The notes under the pieces were generated by a model that saw only the letters and a list, made by a program, of their open reading frames with translations, was not told where the DNA came from and did no database searches. From [Clostridium] fimetarium (GTDB lineage: Bacteria > Bacillota > Clostridia > Lachnospirales > Lachnospiraceae), in assembly GCF_900111235.1 (NCBI RefSeq), contig NZ_FOJI01000005.1, positions 124,001-188,000 of the forward strand: DNA of 64,000 bases, given 5' to 3'. Shown here piece after piece: positions 42,779-52,173 of this stretch; the stretch's first letter is position 1; each line of letters opens with the position of its first letter. A program made the position numbers and the translations under genes.

Positions 42779-44707
42779 ATGGACGAAAGGGAATTTGTTA
42801 TAATTCTAAGTGATATTCACATTGGAACCACGGCACCTACCGTTTGGTATCGTAAAGAAGTGCATGAAAGATATCTCATAGCTATTTTAGACAGTATAAT
42901 AGATTGCGCAAATAAGATACAAGAAGTGATATTACTTGGCGATATCTTCGAATTTTGGTCATATCCACCCAATGTAATACCTCCAACTTTAGACGATATT
43001 ATTACGGCCAATCCTAATATATTAGGAGCGAAGGGAAAGCTTAGGCAGTTACTTAGTGCACTGAAAGGAAGAATCATATATATATGTGGAGATCATGATA
43101 TAAATATCACAAAAGCAGATTTAAATAAACTTAAAAGTCCTGATGGTTACACCATAAAATATCAATCAGCAGCTTATATTCCAACATATGATACTGGTAT
43201 TTTATTTACACATGGGCATGAATTCACTTTGCTAAATGCGCCGTATTTAATGAGTGAATTAGCTCCTTTACCTTTAGGGTATTTTGTGACCAGAGCAATT
43301 GCCTATAAGATACAAAAAGAGCTTAGTAAAAAGCCCGGACTGCCAAACGTAAATTTAGAAGAATATGGAGATTGTATCCTTACCGAATTACTCTCAAAAA
43401 TTCCTTGTTTGCTTAAAAAATATGCGAATGGTCCTGATTTCGTAAATGAATTTATTGATGCGGTTGCATATTCAACTGGTATTCCAAAAGATTTACAGAT
43501 TCATGTCGATGAAACCACTACTGTTACATTAAACAATGTCAAAGAAATCTATAAAAATTTGCTCAATGAGTTTTTATCTACCGATTTTAATAGAACCTAT
43601 CAACCATGGTATGTGCAAAAAGATGCGCTTGAGAACTTTATAGATATTGTTTTTATGGGAAGCACGCACTCCCCTATAGTTGATTTCAGTGAGGATATGA
43701 TTGATTATGTAAATACCGGTTCTAGGTGTCCATTGATTCTTAACCTTCGAGAAAAACAAATTACATATGAAATATATAACCGTTCAAAACAATTTGTAAG
43801 TTTAATGAAAGTAACAGACGTTGGAGAAAAAAAACTTACTTTTGGTTGGTCAGTATATAACGCTTCATGGGAATACTTTAGGGCTATGCAAGATGGTGTT
43901 CTTGCAAAAGCAAAAGAACTTGGAATTGATGTAATCAAACATGATCAAAAAAGCAACTCAGCAGAAATGATTACTGGTTGTTTTGATTTAATCAGTAAGG
44001 ACGTAAATGCTTTGCTAATTTCACCTTATAATCCAGAAGGAGTTCCTACCATTGTTGCAGCTGCGAATAGAAAATCAATTCCTGTTGTAGTTATAGATGG
44101 AGGTACGGGTGGTGCTGATGTAGCGGCATTTATTGTTTCTGACTCCTTTGGTGGAGGTATATTAGCTGGTGAATATGCTTTGATATTATTGAAAGAACAT
44201 TCTATAAAAAGTAAGAATGTAGCAATAATTAAGGCAGAAAAAACTGCTACATATGCATTACTGCGTGGTCAAGGATTTAAGAGTGTAATGACGGAAAAAG
44301 GATATGATGTCATCGCAGAAGTATCAGCAAATGGTGAGCAGGCTCTAGCATATGAAGCAATGAAGAATATACTAGTCTCATATGAGAATGACTTAGCAGT
44401 AGTATTTTGTGAAAATGGATTGATGACATTAGGTGCTGCACAAGCAATTGATGAAGTTGGTAAAAAAGGCAAAATCATGCTCATTGGATTTGATGCTGAT
44501 CCATCTGTATTGACTGGAATAAAAGATGGCTCAATACAAGGAACCATTGCACAACAACCATTTAAAATGGGCGAAATAGGCGTAGAAATTGCAAATTCAA
44601 TATTATTAGGAATACCTGTAACCTATGATGATTGGACAAAAAAAGAAATTTTGATGGAAGTATATTTGATTGATGAAAAAGGCGAGGCAAGAATTGGTAT
44701 TATATAG
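42779..44707 (+). CDS. Metallophosphoesterase fused to a periplasmic-binding-protein domain
   Basis: Unusual two-domain protein of 642 residues. Residues 1-340 are a calcineurin-like phosphoesterase: SDIHIGT (Asp12/His14), LLGDIFEFW, CGDHDIN (in place of GNHD), FTHGHEF and MGSTHSP. Residues ~345-640 match the type 1 sugar-binding-protein fold (Peripl_BP_4): FRAMQDGVLAKAKELGIDV, LISPYNPEGVPTIVAAANR, LAVVFCENGLMTLGAAQAI and GFDADPSVLTGIKDGSI. There is no signal peptide, so the ligand domain is apparently cytoplasmic or on the spore surface. The ATG follows GAGGG. The subtilisin gene follows after 23 bp. Confidence 0.85.
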   Translation: MDEREFVIILSDIHIGTTAPTVWYRKEVHERYLIAILDSIIDCANKIQEVILLGDIFEFWSYPPNVIPPTLDDIITANPNILGAKGKLRQLLSALKGRIIYICGDHDINITKADLNKLKSPDGYTIKYQSAAYIPTYDTGILFTHGHEFTLLNAPYLMSELAPLPLGYFVTRAIAYKIQKELSKKPGLPNVNLEEYGDCILTELLSKIPCLLKKYANGPDFVNEFIDAVAYSTGIPKDLQIHVDETTTVTLNNVKEIYKNLLNEFLSTDFNRTYQPWYVQKDALENFIDIVFMGSTHSPIVDFSEDMIDYVNTGSRCPLILNLREKQITYEIYNRSKQFVSLMKVTDVGEKKLTFGWSVYNASWEYFRAMQDGVLAKAKELGIDVIKHDQKSNSAEMITGCFDLISKDVNALLISPYNPEGVPTIVAAANRKSIPVVVIDGGTGGADVAAFIVSDSFGGGILAGEYALILLKEHSIKSKNVAIIKAEKTATYALLRGQGFKSVMTEKGYDVIAEVSANGEQALAYEAMKNILVSYENDLAVVFCENGLMTLGAAQAIDEVGKKGKIMLIGFDADPSVLTGIKDGSIQGTIAQQPFKMGEIGVEIANSILLGIPVTYDDWTKKEILMEVYLIDEKGEARIGII

Positions 44708-44730
44708 TAATAAAGAAGGGGCGAAAAATA

Positions 44731-46428
44731 TTGAATCAAAATTGTATTGAAAGAATTATAAGTGAAGATTATGCGGATTTTATCTTACAAAATGACCAGA
44801 TCCCAGAAATCCTAACATCTATTCCTGAATTTTGTTATGACATTATTAATTACACTCATGCAGTTGCTTATCTACCAATTTCAGAATTACCAAATGATTT
44901 AATTCAAAAGTATTCATACAGCATATTTCCTAAATGTTACGGGCTAATGGATGTTCAAAGTTTAGAGGAAACTGGAATTACCCGAATACAAAATGTTCCT
45001 AATCTAAGTTTAACAGGGCATGGTGTATTAATAGGAATAATAGATACAGGTATTGACTATTCACATCAAGCGTTTAGAAATTCAGATGGCTCTACAAAGA
45101 TAATCTCAATATGGGATCAAACAATTAATAATACTTCTTCTATACCAATGGGCTTCTATTATGGAACAGAATATTTACAAGACCAGATTGATTTAGCATT
45201 AAAGAGTGCAGACCCTTTCGCAATTGTTCCAAGTATTGATAATAATGGTCACGGAACTTTTTTGGCTGGAATAGTAGCTGGAACTAAAAATAATGCCAAA
45301 AAGTTTTCTGGTGTTGTCCCAGATTCCAGAATTGTGGTAGTGAAAATCAAACCTGCAAAACAATACCTTAAAAGCTTTTTTTTGATTCCACCGGAGGTCG
45401 ACTGCTACCAAGAGAACGATATTATGCTAGGTATAAGGTATTTACTAGAAATCGCAAAAAAAAATTCCAGTCCAATATCAATATGTATTGGACTTGGAAC
45501 TTCTCAAGGTTCTCATGAATCACGCGATGCGCTAAGCACTTATCTTACTTCAATCGCAGATCATAAGGGTGTTGGTATCTCAGTCGCAGCTGGCAATGAA
45601 GGAAATAGTGGACATCATTATTCAGCAATTGTAGACGAAAAGATTGGCTATGATACAGTAGAATTAAAAGTTGGACCTAATAGCAAAGGGTTTTCTATGG
45701 AATTGTGGGGTAATAGTCCAAATATATTCTCCATCGATATACTTTCGCCAACAGGTCAATATGTGCCAAGAATTCCTGCCAGATTAAAAGAAACGCGAGA
45801 AATCAAATTTATATTTGAGAGTACAAAACTCTTTGTTGATTATGAACTGGTAGAATCACAGACAGGGGATGAACTTATTCTATTAAGATTTGAGAATCCA
45901 ATTGAGGGTATTTGGCGCTTTCGGGTATACTCAAGTTTTAATCTTGAACCTCAATTTCATATGTGGTTACCAATTAGTAATTTCCTTGAAAAAGAAACTT
46001 ATTTTTTAAAACCTGATCCCTATTACACACTGACAACCCCGGGAAATTCGTTTATTCCAATTACAGCAACGGCATATAATTATGTGGATAAAAGTATATT
46101 TGAAAGTGCAAGTAAAGGGTTTACAATATCCAATATAATTAATCCGGATTTTGCTGCACCTGGTGTCGATATGATAGGACCTGAATCAAAAAATAATTAT
46201 ACTGTAAAAAGTGGAACTAGTATTTCAGCGGCTGTTACAGCAGGAGTAGTCGCAATGTTTTTAGAATGGGGCATAGTGAAAGGAAATCAAACGCAATTTG
46301 ATACCTTACAAATCAAACGCATTTTAATTCGTGGCGCAAAAAGAAATCCAAGTATTACATATCCAAATAAAGAATGGGGTTACGGAATTCTAGATGTTTA
46401 TAACGCATTTTTTAGTTTGAGAGGATGA
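44731..46428 (+). CDS. Subtilisin-like serine peptidase (S8, clostridial Csp-like)
   Basis: S8 family peptidase of 565 residues with an intact catalytic triad: Asp105 in GIIDTGIDYSH, His near 173 in NGHGTFLAG and Ser near 496 in SGTSISAA. An insert of ~150 residues between the His and Ser regions is typical of the CspA-like clostridial subgroup. About 90 N-terminal residues may be a propeptide; no signal peptide is seen. It starts at TTG after AAGGGG, 23 bp after the phosphoesterase fusion gene. A germination or spore-surface role is suggested by relatives and neighbours, not proven. Confidence 0.9.
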   Translation: MNQNCIERIISEDYADFILQNDQIPEILTSIPEFCYDIINYTHAVAYLPISELPNDLIQKYSYSIFPKCYGLMDVQSLEETGITRIQNVPNLSLTGHGVLIGIIDTGIDYSHQAFRNSDGSTKIISIWDQTINNTSSIPMGFYYGTEYLQDQIDLALKSADPFAIVPSIDNNGHGTFLAGIVAGTKNNAKKFSGVVPDSRIVVVKIKPAKQYLKSFFLIPPEVDCYQENDIMLGIRYLLEIAKKNSSPISICIGLGTSQGSHESRDALSTYLTSIADHKGVGISVAAGNEGNSGHHYSAIVDEKIGYDTVELKVGPNSKGFSMELWGNSPNIFSIDILSPTGQYVPRIPARLKETREIKFIFESTKLFVDYELVESQTGDELILLRFENPIEGIWRFRVYSSFNLEPQFHMWLPISNFLEKETYFLKPDPYYTLTTPGNSFIPITATAYNYVDKSIFESASKGFTISNIINPDFAAPGVDMIGPESKNNYTVKSGTSISAAVTAGVVAMFLEWGIVKGNQTQFDTLQIKRILIRGAKRNPSITYPNKEWGYGILDVYNAFFSLRG

Positions 46429-46534
46429 ATGTTCATGCTATCTAAGTATACATTATATGTTTTTATTTCCAACGTAACCTTTTTTAAGAGAACAACGTAA
46501 TATGTAGTATATAATTATTTAATGAGGAGCAAAT

Positions 46535-48463
46535 ATGTTCAAATATCTTGTTGGAATATTACGCTTTTATATTATTGAAGGAGTAAGCAACTTAAAGAAA
46601 CTTATAAAAAAGAAAAAAACGAAAACTGGGAAAATTAAACCACTTGATCCAGCATGTATACCAAAGTATGTTAATGAATTATTAAAACCACCAGTTTATA
46701 AGCCTTTCCAAATCAAGTCTAAGGCAAAAACAAAAAAAAAGAATAAATGTTGCAAGGAAAAGGAGAAGAAACACTTATATTTTGTTGACATCAGTGAGTT
46801 CAAGCAGCAGATTCTTCCGAAAGGATTTCCGAAAACTACAGTTTGGGGATATGGCGGACTTGTAAAGGATGCAAAAACAGGAAAAATAAAGTATTCAAGA
46901 AGTGCACCAGGAGCTACGTTTGAAGCGGTTAGAAATATTCCGGTTATGGTAAAGTGGATTAATAAATTGAAATGTTCTAATCGATTTGCCGTAGATCCGA
47001 CGTTACATTGGGCAAATCCAAATGATATGCCAATGGAACCGCCTAAGCCTTGGCCTATGTTTCCACAGGGGTTTCCTGAGGCACAAAGGCCGGTAACTAC
47101 AGTGACACATTTGCATGGAGGCGAGGTTCCTTCTATTTATGACGGTCATCCTGATGCGTGGTTTACTTATAATGGAAAGAGAGGCCCTGCATTTACAACA
47201 TCCATGTACTCTTACCCGAATAAGCAAGAGCCTACAACACTATGGTATCACGATCATTCATTAGGTACTACAAGGCTAAATGTATACGCAGGCCTTGCAG
47301 GCTTTTATCTGCTACGTGATTATTACAATGGGAGTAAGAAAAAATCAGAATTACCTGAAGGCAAATACGAGATACCAATTGTAATACAGGATAGATCATT
47401 TTATACAGATGGCTCATTTTCATTTTATAATGAGGGAATAAATCCAGAAATTCATCCTTACTGGGTGCCTGAATTTTTAGGGAATACGATCATGGTAAAT
47501 GGAAGTGTATGGCCGAACCTAAATGTTGAACGGCGTCAATATCGGATCCGCCTTTTAAATGGTTCAAATGCACGGTTTTATAATCTTGAAATGTCAAATC
47601 GCATGAAATTCATACAAATTGGAACAGATGGCGGTTTTCTACCAGAACCGGTGGTACTGAGCACACTTTTAATTGCACCAGGTGAACGTGCAGATATATT
47701 GGTAGACTTTTCGCATCTTGAACCAGGAACTTCAATTAAATTATTGAATAATGCAAATACGCCTTTCCCAGATGGGGAAGAACCTGACCCAAATACGGTA
47801 GGACAAATTATGCAATTTTCTGTTCCTATTAATTGTGCGAAACCAATAGAGCCAGAGAAACTCCCTGATAAGCTTAATAATATTCCTACGTTAATACCAG
47901 ATTCACCTCAAAGAATCTTGACACTAAATGAAGTTATGGGACTAAATGGCCCTGAAATCCTACTTCTAAATGGACAAAAATGGGAAGCTCCTGTTTCTGA
48001 GTTACCAATAGTAGGTTCAACGCAGGAGTGGGTAATTGCAAATCTGACTATGGATACACACCCGATACATTTACACTTAGTGCAATATCAGTTGTTAAAC
48101 CGTCAAGATTTCAATGCAGATGAATATAAAATGAAATGGGAAGAAATAAATGGAATGCCACCTTTTGACCATCCGACAGAGGTACTACCAGTAGAATGCT
48201 ATTTGCTTGGGGAACCAATTGAACCGGATGACAATGAAAAAGGATGGAAAGACACGGTAAGAATGAATCCTAATCAGGTAACACGCATAATAGTGCGATT
48301 TGCACCACAAAATACTCCTAATTCGATTGTTAAGCCAGGAAAGAACAGGTATCCTTTCGATCCAACGCTCGGACCAGGATATGTATGGCACTGTCATATT
48401 CTAGATCATGAAGATAATGAAATGATGAGGCCATTCAATGTAATCAACAAATGTGAACATTGA
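46535..48463 (+). CDS. Multicopper oxidase (CotA/bilirubin-oxidase-like)
   Basis: Laccase-type enzyme of 642 residues. All copper sites are present: HLHGG near 190, WYHDHS near 238, HPIHLH near 510 and HCHILDHEDNEMM near 620 (type 1, 2 and 3 sites, with Met as axial ligand). Length beyond the ~513 residues of CotA comes largely from an N-terminal extension of about 85 residues, very rich in Lys (KKKKTKTGK). There is no signal or Tat peptide, as in the spore-coat enzyme CotA. GAGGAG precedes the ATG. The enzyme needs oxygen, unusual for an anaerobe, which fits an extracellular or spore-surface site. Confidence 0.93.
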   Translation: MFKYLVGILRFYIIEGVSNLKKLIKKKKTKTGKIKPLDPACIPKYVNELLKPPVYKPFQIKSKAKTKKKNKCCKEKEKKHLYFVDISEFKQQILPKGFPKTTVWGYGGLVKDAKTGKIKYSRSAPGATFEAVRNIPVMVKWINKLKCSNRFAVDPTLHWANPNDMPMEPPKPWPMFPQGFPEAQRPVTTVTHLHGGEVPSIYDGHPDAWFTYNGKRGPAFTTSMYSYPNKQEPTTLWYHDHSLGTTRLNVYAGLAGFYLLRDYYNGSKKKSELPEGKYEIPIVIQDRSFYTDGSFSFYNEGINPEIHPYWVPEFLGNTIMVNGSVWPNLNVERRQYRIRLLNGSNARFYNLEMSNRMKFIQIGTDGGFLPEPVVLSTLLIAPGERADILVDFSHLEPGTSIKLLNNANTPFPDGEEPDPNTVGQIMQFSVPINCAKPIEPEKLPDKLNNIPTLIPDSPQRILTLNEVMGLNGPEILLLNGQKWEAPVSELPIVGSTQEWVIANLTMDTHPIHLHLVQYQLLNRQDFNADEYKMKWEEINGMPPFDHPTEVLPVECYLLGEPIEPDDNEKGWKDTVRMNPNQVTRIIVRFAPQNTPNSIVKPGKNRYPFDPTLGPGYVWHCHILDHEDNEMMRPFNVINKCEH

Positions 48464-48493
48464 AACGAGATAGGTTTTAAAGGATAAAATGAG

Positions 48494-48533
48494 AGCAGAA
48501 AGCCTAGGGTATTTTTTTCCAAGGTTTTCTGCT
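48494..48533 (+). terminator. Hairpin after the multicopper oxidase gene
   Basis: A roughly 15-bp stem starting AGCAGAAA and ending TTTTCTGCT, with the T run in the loop rather than after the stem. Confidence 0.45.
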
Positions 48534-48626
48534 TCTTATAATTTAGATTACTAAATTAAAACGTAATAAATAGATCTTGTCAATCATATTTTGTATAAAA
48601 GCCATGTTCAAAAAGTTATGATGATA

Positions 48627-48691
48627 AGCCATTATAAATAGCCATTATAAATAGCCATTATAAATAGCCATTATAAATAGCTATAATAACT
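48627..48691. repeat. 13-bp tandem repeat before the GMC small subunit
   Basis: Four exact copies of AGCCATTATAAAT (48627-48678) plus a degenerate fifth, lying 30-95 bp before the next start codon, where a promoter is expected. Confidence 0.85.
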
Positions 48692-48720
48692 AGCTATGAA
48701 TAAAAAAGGTAGGTGGAGAA

Positions 48721-49338
48721 ATGTATGATACATTTTATAGCCCAGATTATATGATAAAATATCAAAATGAATCATTGAAACGTACGCAGGAAACTTTTCA
48801 GGCTTTCGTAGATGCTGTTATACCACGGACACCCGGGTTGGCCGAAGAATATGGTAGAATACAGTTTTTTGGGGCGTTGGATTCACATACAGATGAATAT
48901 ATAATATTGTCACTTAATTATTATTATATCCCGATTGCCGAGCCTACGGCAGAAATGCTTGATGTTGCAGCAGAGCATTTAGTCATTATGGATAGAAATA
49001 ATAGATTAGTAAACTTTTCGAGATTTATGAGTGGAAGCGCATTTGCAGCAATTGAACCTAGTGATCGATTCCGTGCAATAACGCTATTGGAACAGATGAA
49101 TGGTTATCTTGAAGATTTGCCAGTACCATTTAATGATAATCCAGAATTAGTACTATATACTACAAGTACTTTAAACAGATTTACTATGATGGGATATTAT
49201 TCTGAATGGTCAGGGTATGGTTCTACACGTTTGGCTACACCAAATCAACGTAAATTAGAGTTTTATCCATTTAGTTGGAATCAGATAGGATATCCTGGGC
49301 CTTCACGGGGATATCGTGCCTTTAGAACAGAACCTTAG
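48721..49338 (+). CDS. Gluconate 2-dehydrogenase subunit 3-like protein
   Basis: A 205-residue protein directly before a GMC flavoprotein, resembling the small subunit 3 of membrane gluconate dehydrogenases (helical, ETFQAFVDAVIPRTPGLAEEYG, then SGSAFAAIEPSDRFRAITLLE). Those relatives usually carry a Tat signal, which is missing here. The C-terminus is rich in Gly, Tyr and Arg. AGGTGGAG precedes the ATG. It probably forms a complex with the following flavoprotein. No cytochrome c subunit is encoded nearby, so the electron acceptor is unclear. Confidence 0.75.
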   Translation: MYDTFYSPDYMIKYQNESLKRTQETFQAFVDAVIPRTPGLAEEYGRIQFFGALDSHTDEYIILSLNYYYIPIAEPTAEMLDVAAEHLVIMDRNNRLVNFSRFMSGSAFAAIEPSDRFRAITLLEQMNGYLEDLPVPFNDNPELVLYTTSTLNRFTMMGYYSEWSGYGSTRLATPNQRKLEFYPFSWNQIGYPGPSRGYRAFRTEP

Positions 49339-49415
49339 AAAAATACCGTAGGAAAGGACATTAGGAAAATAATATTTTGGAAAATGTGTAAAAAAGCACG
49401 TAGATGGGAGTTTAT

Positions 49416-51173
49416 ATGAATAATGATGCGGATGTGATAATAATCGGAGCAGGTGGGGGTGGCGCTGTTGTTGCGAAAGAACTGGCAGAGAAGGGGATAA
49501 AAGTATTGCTGATTGAGGCGGGCCCTTGGTATGGGAATAAAAAATGGCCTAATCCAAATTCTGAACCCGGTGCTGTAAGTGGGTCTAGTTATGATGATTT
49601 GAGTATTGATATATTGAAGAAAAGTTTTACAGATTTAGAAGATGATATGAATGATTCTATGTCTGGTAAATTCCGTTGGGGACCGGCTAATAGAGAGCTA
49701 AGTCCATGGCCTAGGAGTATTGCTGGAAGAGGTTTTACCTGGCAAAATTCTGGCGTAGGAGGAAGCACACTTCATTATTTCGGGAATTGTCCTCGTGCTT
49801 ATCCACAAGCAGTAGATAACATTTGGCCGATACCATATGAAGAACTGATTCCATACTATGAAAAAGTGGAGACGACGCTACCAGTTTGGCCAGCACCGGC
49901 TACTGCAAAAGAAGACTTATTCTATTACGGAGCGAAAAAAGCTGGTTGGAAACGCTTAGAAACTCCAAATGTAACGAGCCCTGGATATCGACCACAGCCG
50001 AATGCAATTTTACGTCCCAATCCCCGATTAAATGATCCTGATTTTGATTTGGAAAATAACAAATCCGTTGGTTGTACATTAAGAGGACATTGTGTGAATG
50101 GATGTAATATGGGGCCAACGATAGAAGGAGTAGCAAAAAGATCAACATTTGTGAGCTATGTACCACGTGCGCTTCGATCAGGAAATATTGAAGTTCGGCC
50201 CAATACATTTGTTACGAAGATTTTGACAAAAGATGATGAGCAGGAAGGGGATTCTCAACAAAATGCGCTAAAAGAAATTAATAATAGAGAAGGGTTACAT
50301 GCTATTGGTGTATTATATAGAGACACTTGGACAGGAGAAACAGGAGAATTAAGAGCGAAAGTAGTAGTAATGGCAGCCGGTGGAATAGAAACACCTCGTC
50401 TATGGTTAAATTCTCAATTACCTGAAAATGAGTGGGTTGGAAAAGGATTGGTTAATCACTGGTTTGATTGTGTAGCAGGTATTTTTGATGAAAAACAGTT
50501 GATTGATATTTTGGGGGTATCTGATATAAAACCATATGTTGGTCAGAATGCTGCGGCTAGATTTGATTACCCAGGGCTTGGTGTTGTTGAGATATTTGGT
50601 TTAAGTCCTGGATTATATTCTTCAATGATTTACGGAACTAGTGATAAAGGTTATAATTTCTTGAATAAATCGAAAGAAAAAGAGCCATGGGATATTGAAG
50701 GCCTAGTGGTAGGAGAACAACTCAAAGAATTTATGATAGATTATCCAAGAACATTAAGTATTTTAATATTTACAGATGATGAGATAAATCAAAAAAACGG
50801 AGTCACATTGGACCACGAACTCAAAGATGAGAATGGTTTCATTCCAGTCATTCGCTGTGAACCAAGTGATAAAGACAAAGAAAAAAGAGATAAACTAGCT
50901 AGCATTGCTTCAGAAATTTTAAGGAAAGCAGGTGCAAAAACAATTATTCGTTCTAACTGGCCACCTAATATATATATACACATTCAAAGTACAATGCGAA
51001 TGGGATATGTAACGGATACAAATTGTGAAGCAAAACAAGTAAAACGGCTATATATCGCAGATAATAGTGTGCTATATAATGGGTTGGGTGGACCGAATCC
51101 AACACTTACAACCCAGGCGCTAGCAACGCGTACAGCAGAAAAAATTATTGAAAAGTACTTCGGACCACGTTGA
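49416..51173 (+). CDS. GMC family FAD-dependent oxidoreductase
   Basis: Flavoprotein oxidising an alcohol or sugar, 585 residues. The FAD loop is VIIIGAGGGGAVVAKELAEKG, followed by GRGFTWQNSGVGGSTLHYFG and a Cys-rich segment CTLRGHCVNGCNMG. The C-terminal ADNSVLYNGLGGPNPTLT is typical, and HIQSTMRMG takes the place of the usual HxxGTxxMG. The ATG at 49416 follows GGGAG by 5 bases; the in-frame ATG at 49404 overlaps that site. It pairs with the small subunit upstream. Substrate unknown. Confidence 0.9.
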   Translation: MNNDADVIIIGAGGGGAVVAKELAEKGIKVLLIEAGPWYGNKKWPNPNSEPGAVSGSSYDDLSIDILKKSFTDLEDDMNDSMSGKFRWGPANRELSPWPRSIAGRGFTWQNSGVGGSTLHYFGNCPRAYPQAVDNIWPIPYEELIPYYEKVETTLPVWPAPATAKEDLFYYGAKKAGWKRLETPNVTSPGYRPQPNAILRPNPRLNDPDFDLENNKSVGCTLRGHCVNGCNMGPTIEGVAKRSTFVSYVPRALRSGNIEVRPNTFVTKILTKDDEQEGDSQQNALKEINNREGLHAIGVLYRDTWTGETGELRAKVVVMAAGGIETPRLWLNSQLPENEWVGKGLVNHWFDCVAGIFDEKQLIDILGVSDIKPYVGQNAAARFDYPGLGVVEIFGLSPGLYSSMIYGTSDKGYNFLNKSKEKEPWDIEGLVVGEQLKEFMIDYPRTLSILIFTDDEINQKNGVTLDHELKDENGFIPVIRCEPSDKDKEKRDKLASIASEILRKAGAKTIIRSNWPPNIYIHIQSTMRMGYVTDTNCEAKQVKRLYIADNSVLYNGLGGPNPTLTTQALATRTAEKIIEKYFGPR

Positions 51174-51269
51174 TTTAATTATTTATTACAGTTATAATGA
51201 ATTAAAATAATACATATTACAAGCGACATATAAAAACTGAAAAATAATCTAAAAGAGGAATACAGATAA

Positions 51270-52163
51270 ATGAAAAAATTGACAATAGTATTGTTGATTG
51301 TAATAAGTCTTATTACATTAGCAGCTTGCTCAAACAAAAATGAAAGAGGTACAACTTCAAATGCTGCTACTCAAAATCAAGTTAGCACTTTAGCAGAAGA
51401 GGCCTCCAATAATAACAATAATGAAATTCAACTGGATAAAGTTACCGCTAATGTAGCGGTCGAAGTGAATGAAGCAGTCGAAGTGAATGAAGCGGTTAAA
51501 GTGAATGAAGCGGTCGTATCAACTGTGATTTCAGAGGCTCGTTTAATAGTCATAGATCCAGGCCATCAATTAAGAGGAAACAATAATCAGGAGCCAGTAG
51601 GTCCAGGAGCAACAGGAACGAAAGCAAAGGTAACTGGAGGAACATCCGGATGCGTTACTGGCTTAAGCGAATATGAACTAAATCTACAGGTCTCATTGAA
51701 ATTAAAAAAAGAACTTGAAAGCAGAGGCTATCAAGTTCTTATGACACGTATGAGTAATGATGTAGATATTAGCAATAGAGAAAGGGCCATTCTTGCAAAT
51801 GAAGCAAATGCAGCTGCATTTATAAGAATTCATGCAAATGGTTCAGAAACTAGTAGTATTAATGGAGCTTTGACTATCTGCCAGACATCTTCAAATCCAT
51901 ATAATGCTGCAATTTACAGTAATAGCAAAGCTTTGTCTGTATGTGTTTTAGAGAGTTTCACATTGTCGACAGGAGCTGCTAGGCAATCTGTCTGGGAAAC
52001 TGATACCATGAGTGGTATAAACTGGTCACAAGTCCCATCCACAATTATTGAAATGGGCTTCATGACCAATCCAAGAGAAGATGCACTCATGGCGTCAGAT
52101 GATTATCAAAATAAAATGGTAATAGGAATTGCAAATGGAATTGATTGTTATTTCACACAATAA
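51270..52163 (+). CDS. Lipoprotein N-acetylmuramoyl-L-alanine amidase
   Basis: Cell-wall hydrolase of the Amidase_3 family, 297 residues. A lipoprotein signal ends in the lipobox LAAC (Cys20). A spacer rich in Asn follows, with VNEAV repeats (18-base DNA units at 51456-51518). The zinc site is in VIDPGHQ, the Glu of LSEYELN, RIHANGS, and the catalytic Glu in [11 protein letters not shown]. It would cut peptidoglycan amide bonds outside the membrane. AGAGG precedes the ATG. Separate from the GMC genes by about 96 bp. Confidence 0.93.
   Translation: MKKLTIVLLIVISLITLAACSNKNERGTTSNAATQNQVSTLAEEASNNNNNEIQLDKVTANVAVEVNEAVEVNEAVKVNEAVVSTVISEARLIVIDPGHQLRGNNNQEPVGPGATGTKAKVTGGTSGCVTGLSEYELNLQVSLKLKKELESRGYQVLMTRMSNDVDISNRERAILANEANAAAFIRIHANGSETSSINGALTICQTSSNPYNAAIYSNSKALSVCVLESFTLSTGAARQSVWETDTMSGINWSQVPSTIIEMGFMTNPREDALMASDDYQNKMVIGIANGIDCYFTQ
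51456..51518 (+). repeat. 18-bp tandem repeat in the amidase spacer
   Basis: Three full copies of a GCGGTCGAAGTGAATGAA-type unit and part of a fourth, coding for AVEVNE. Confidence 0.85.
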
Positions 52164-52173
52164 TATTTATTTG

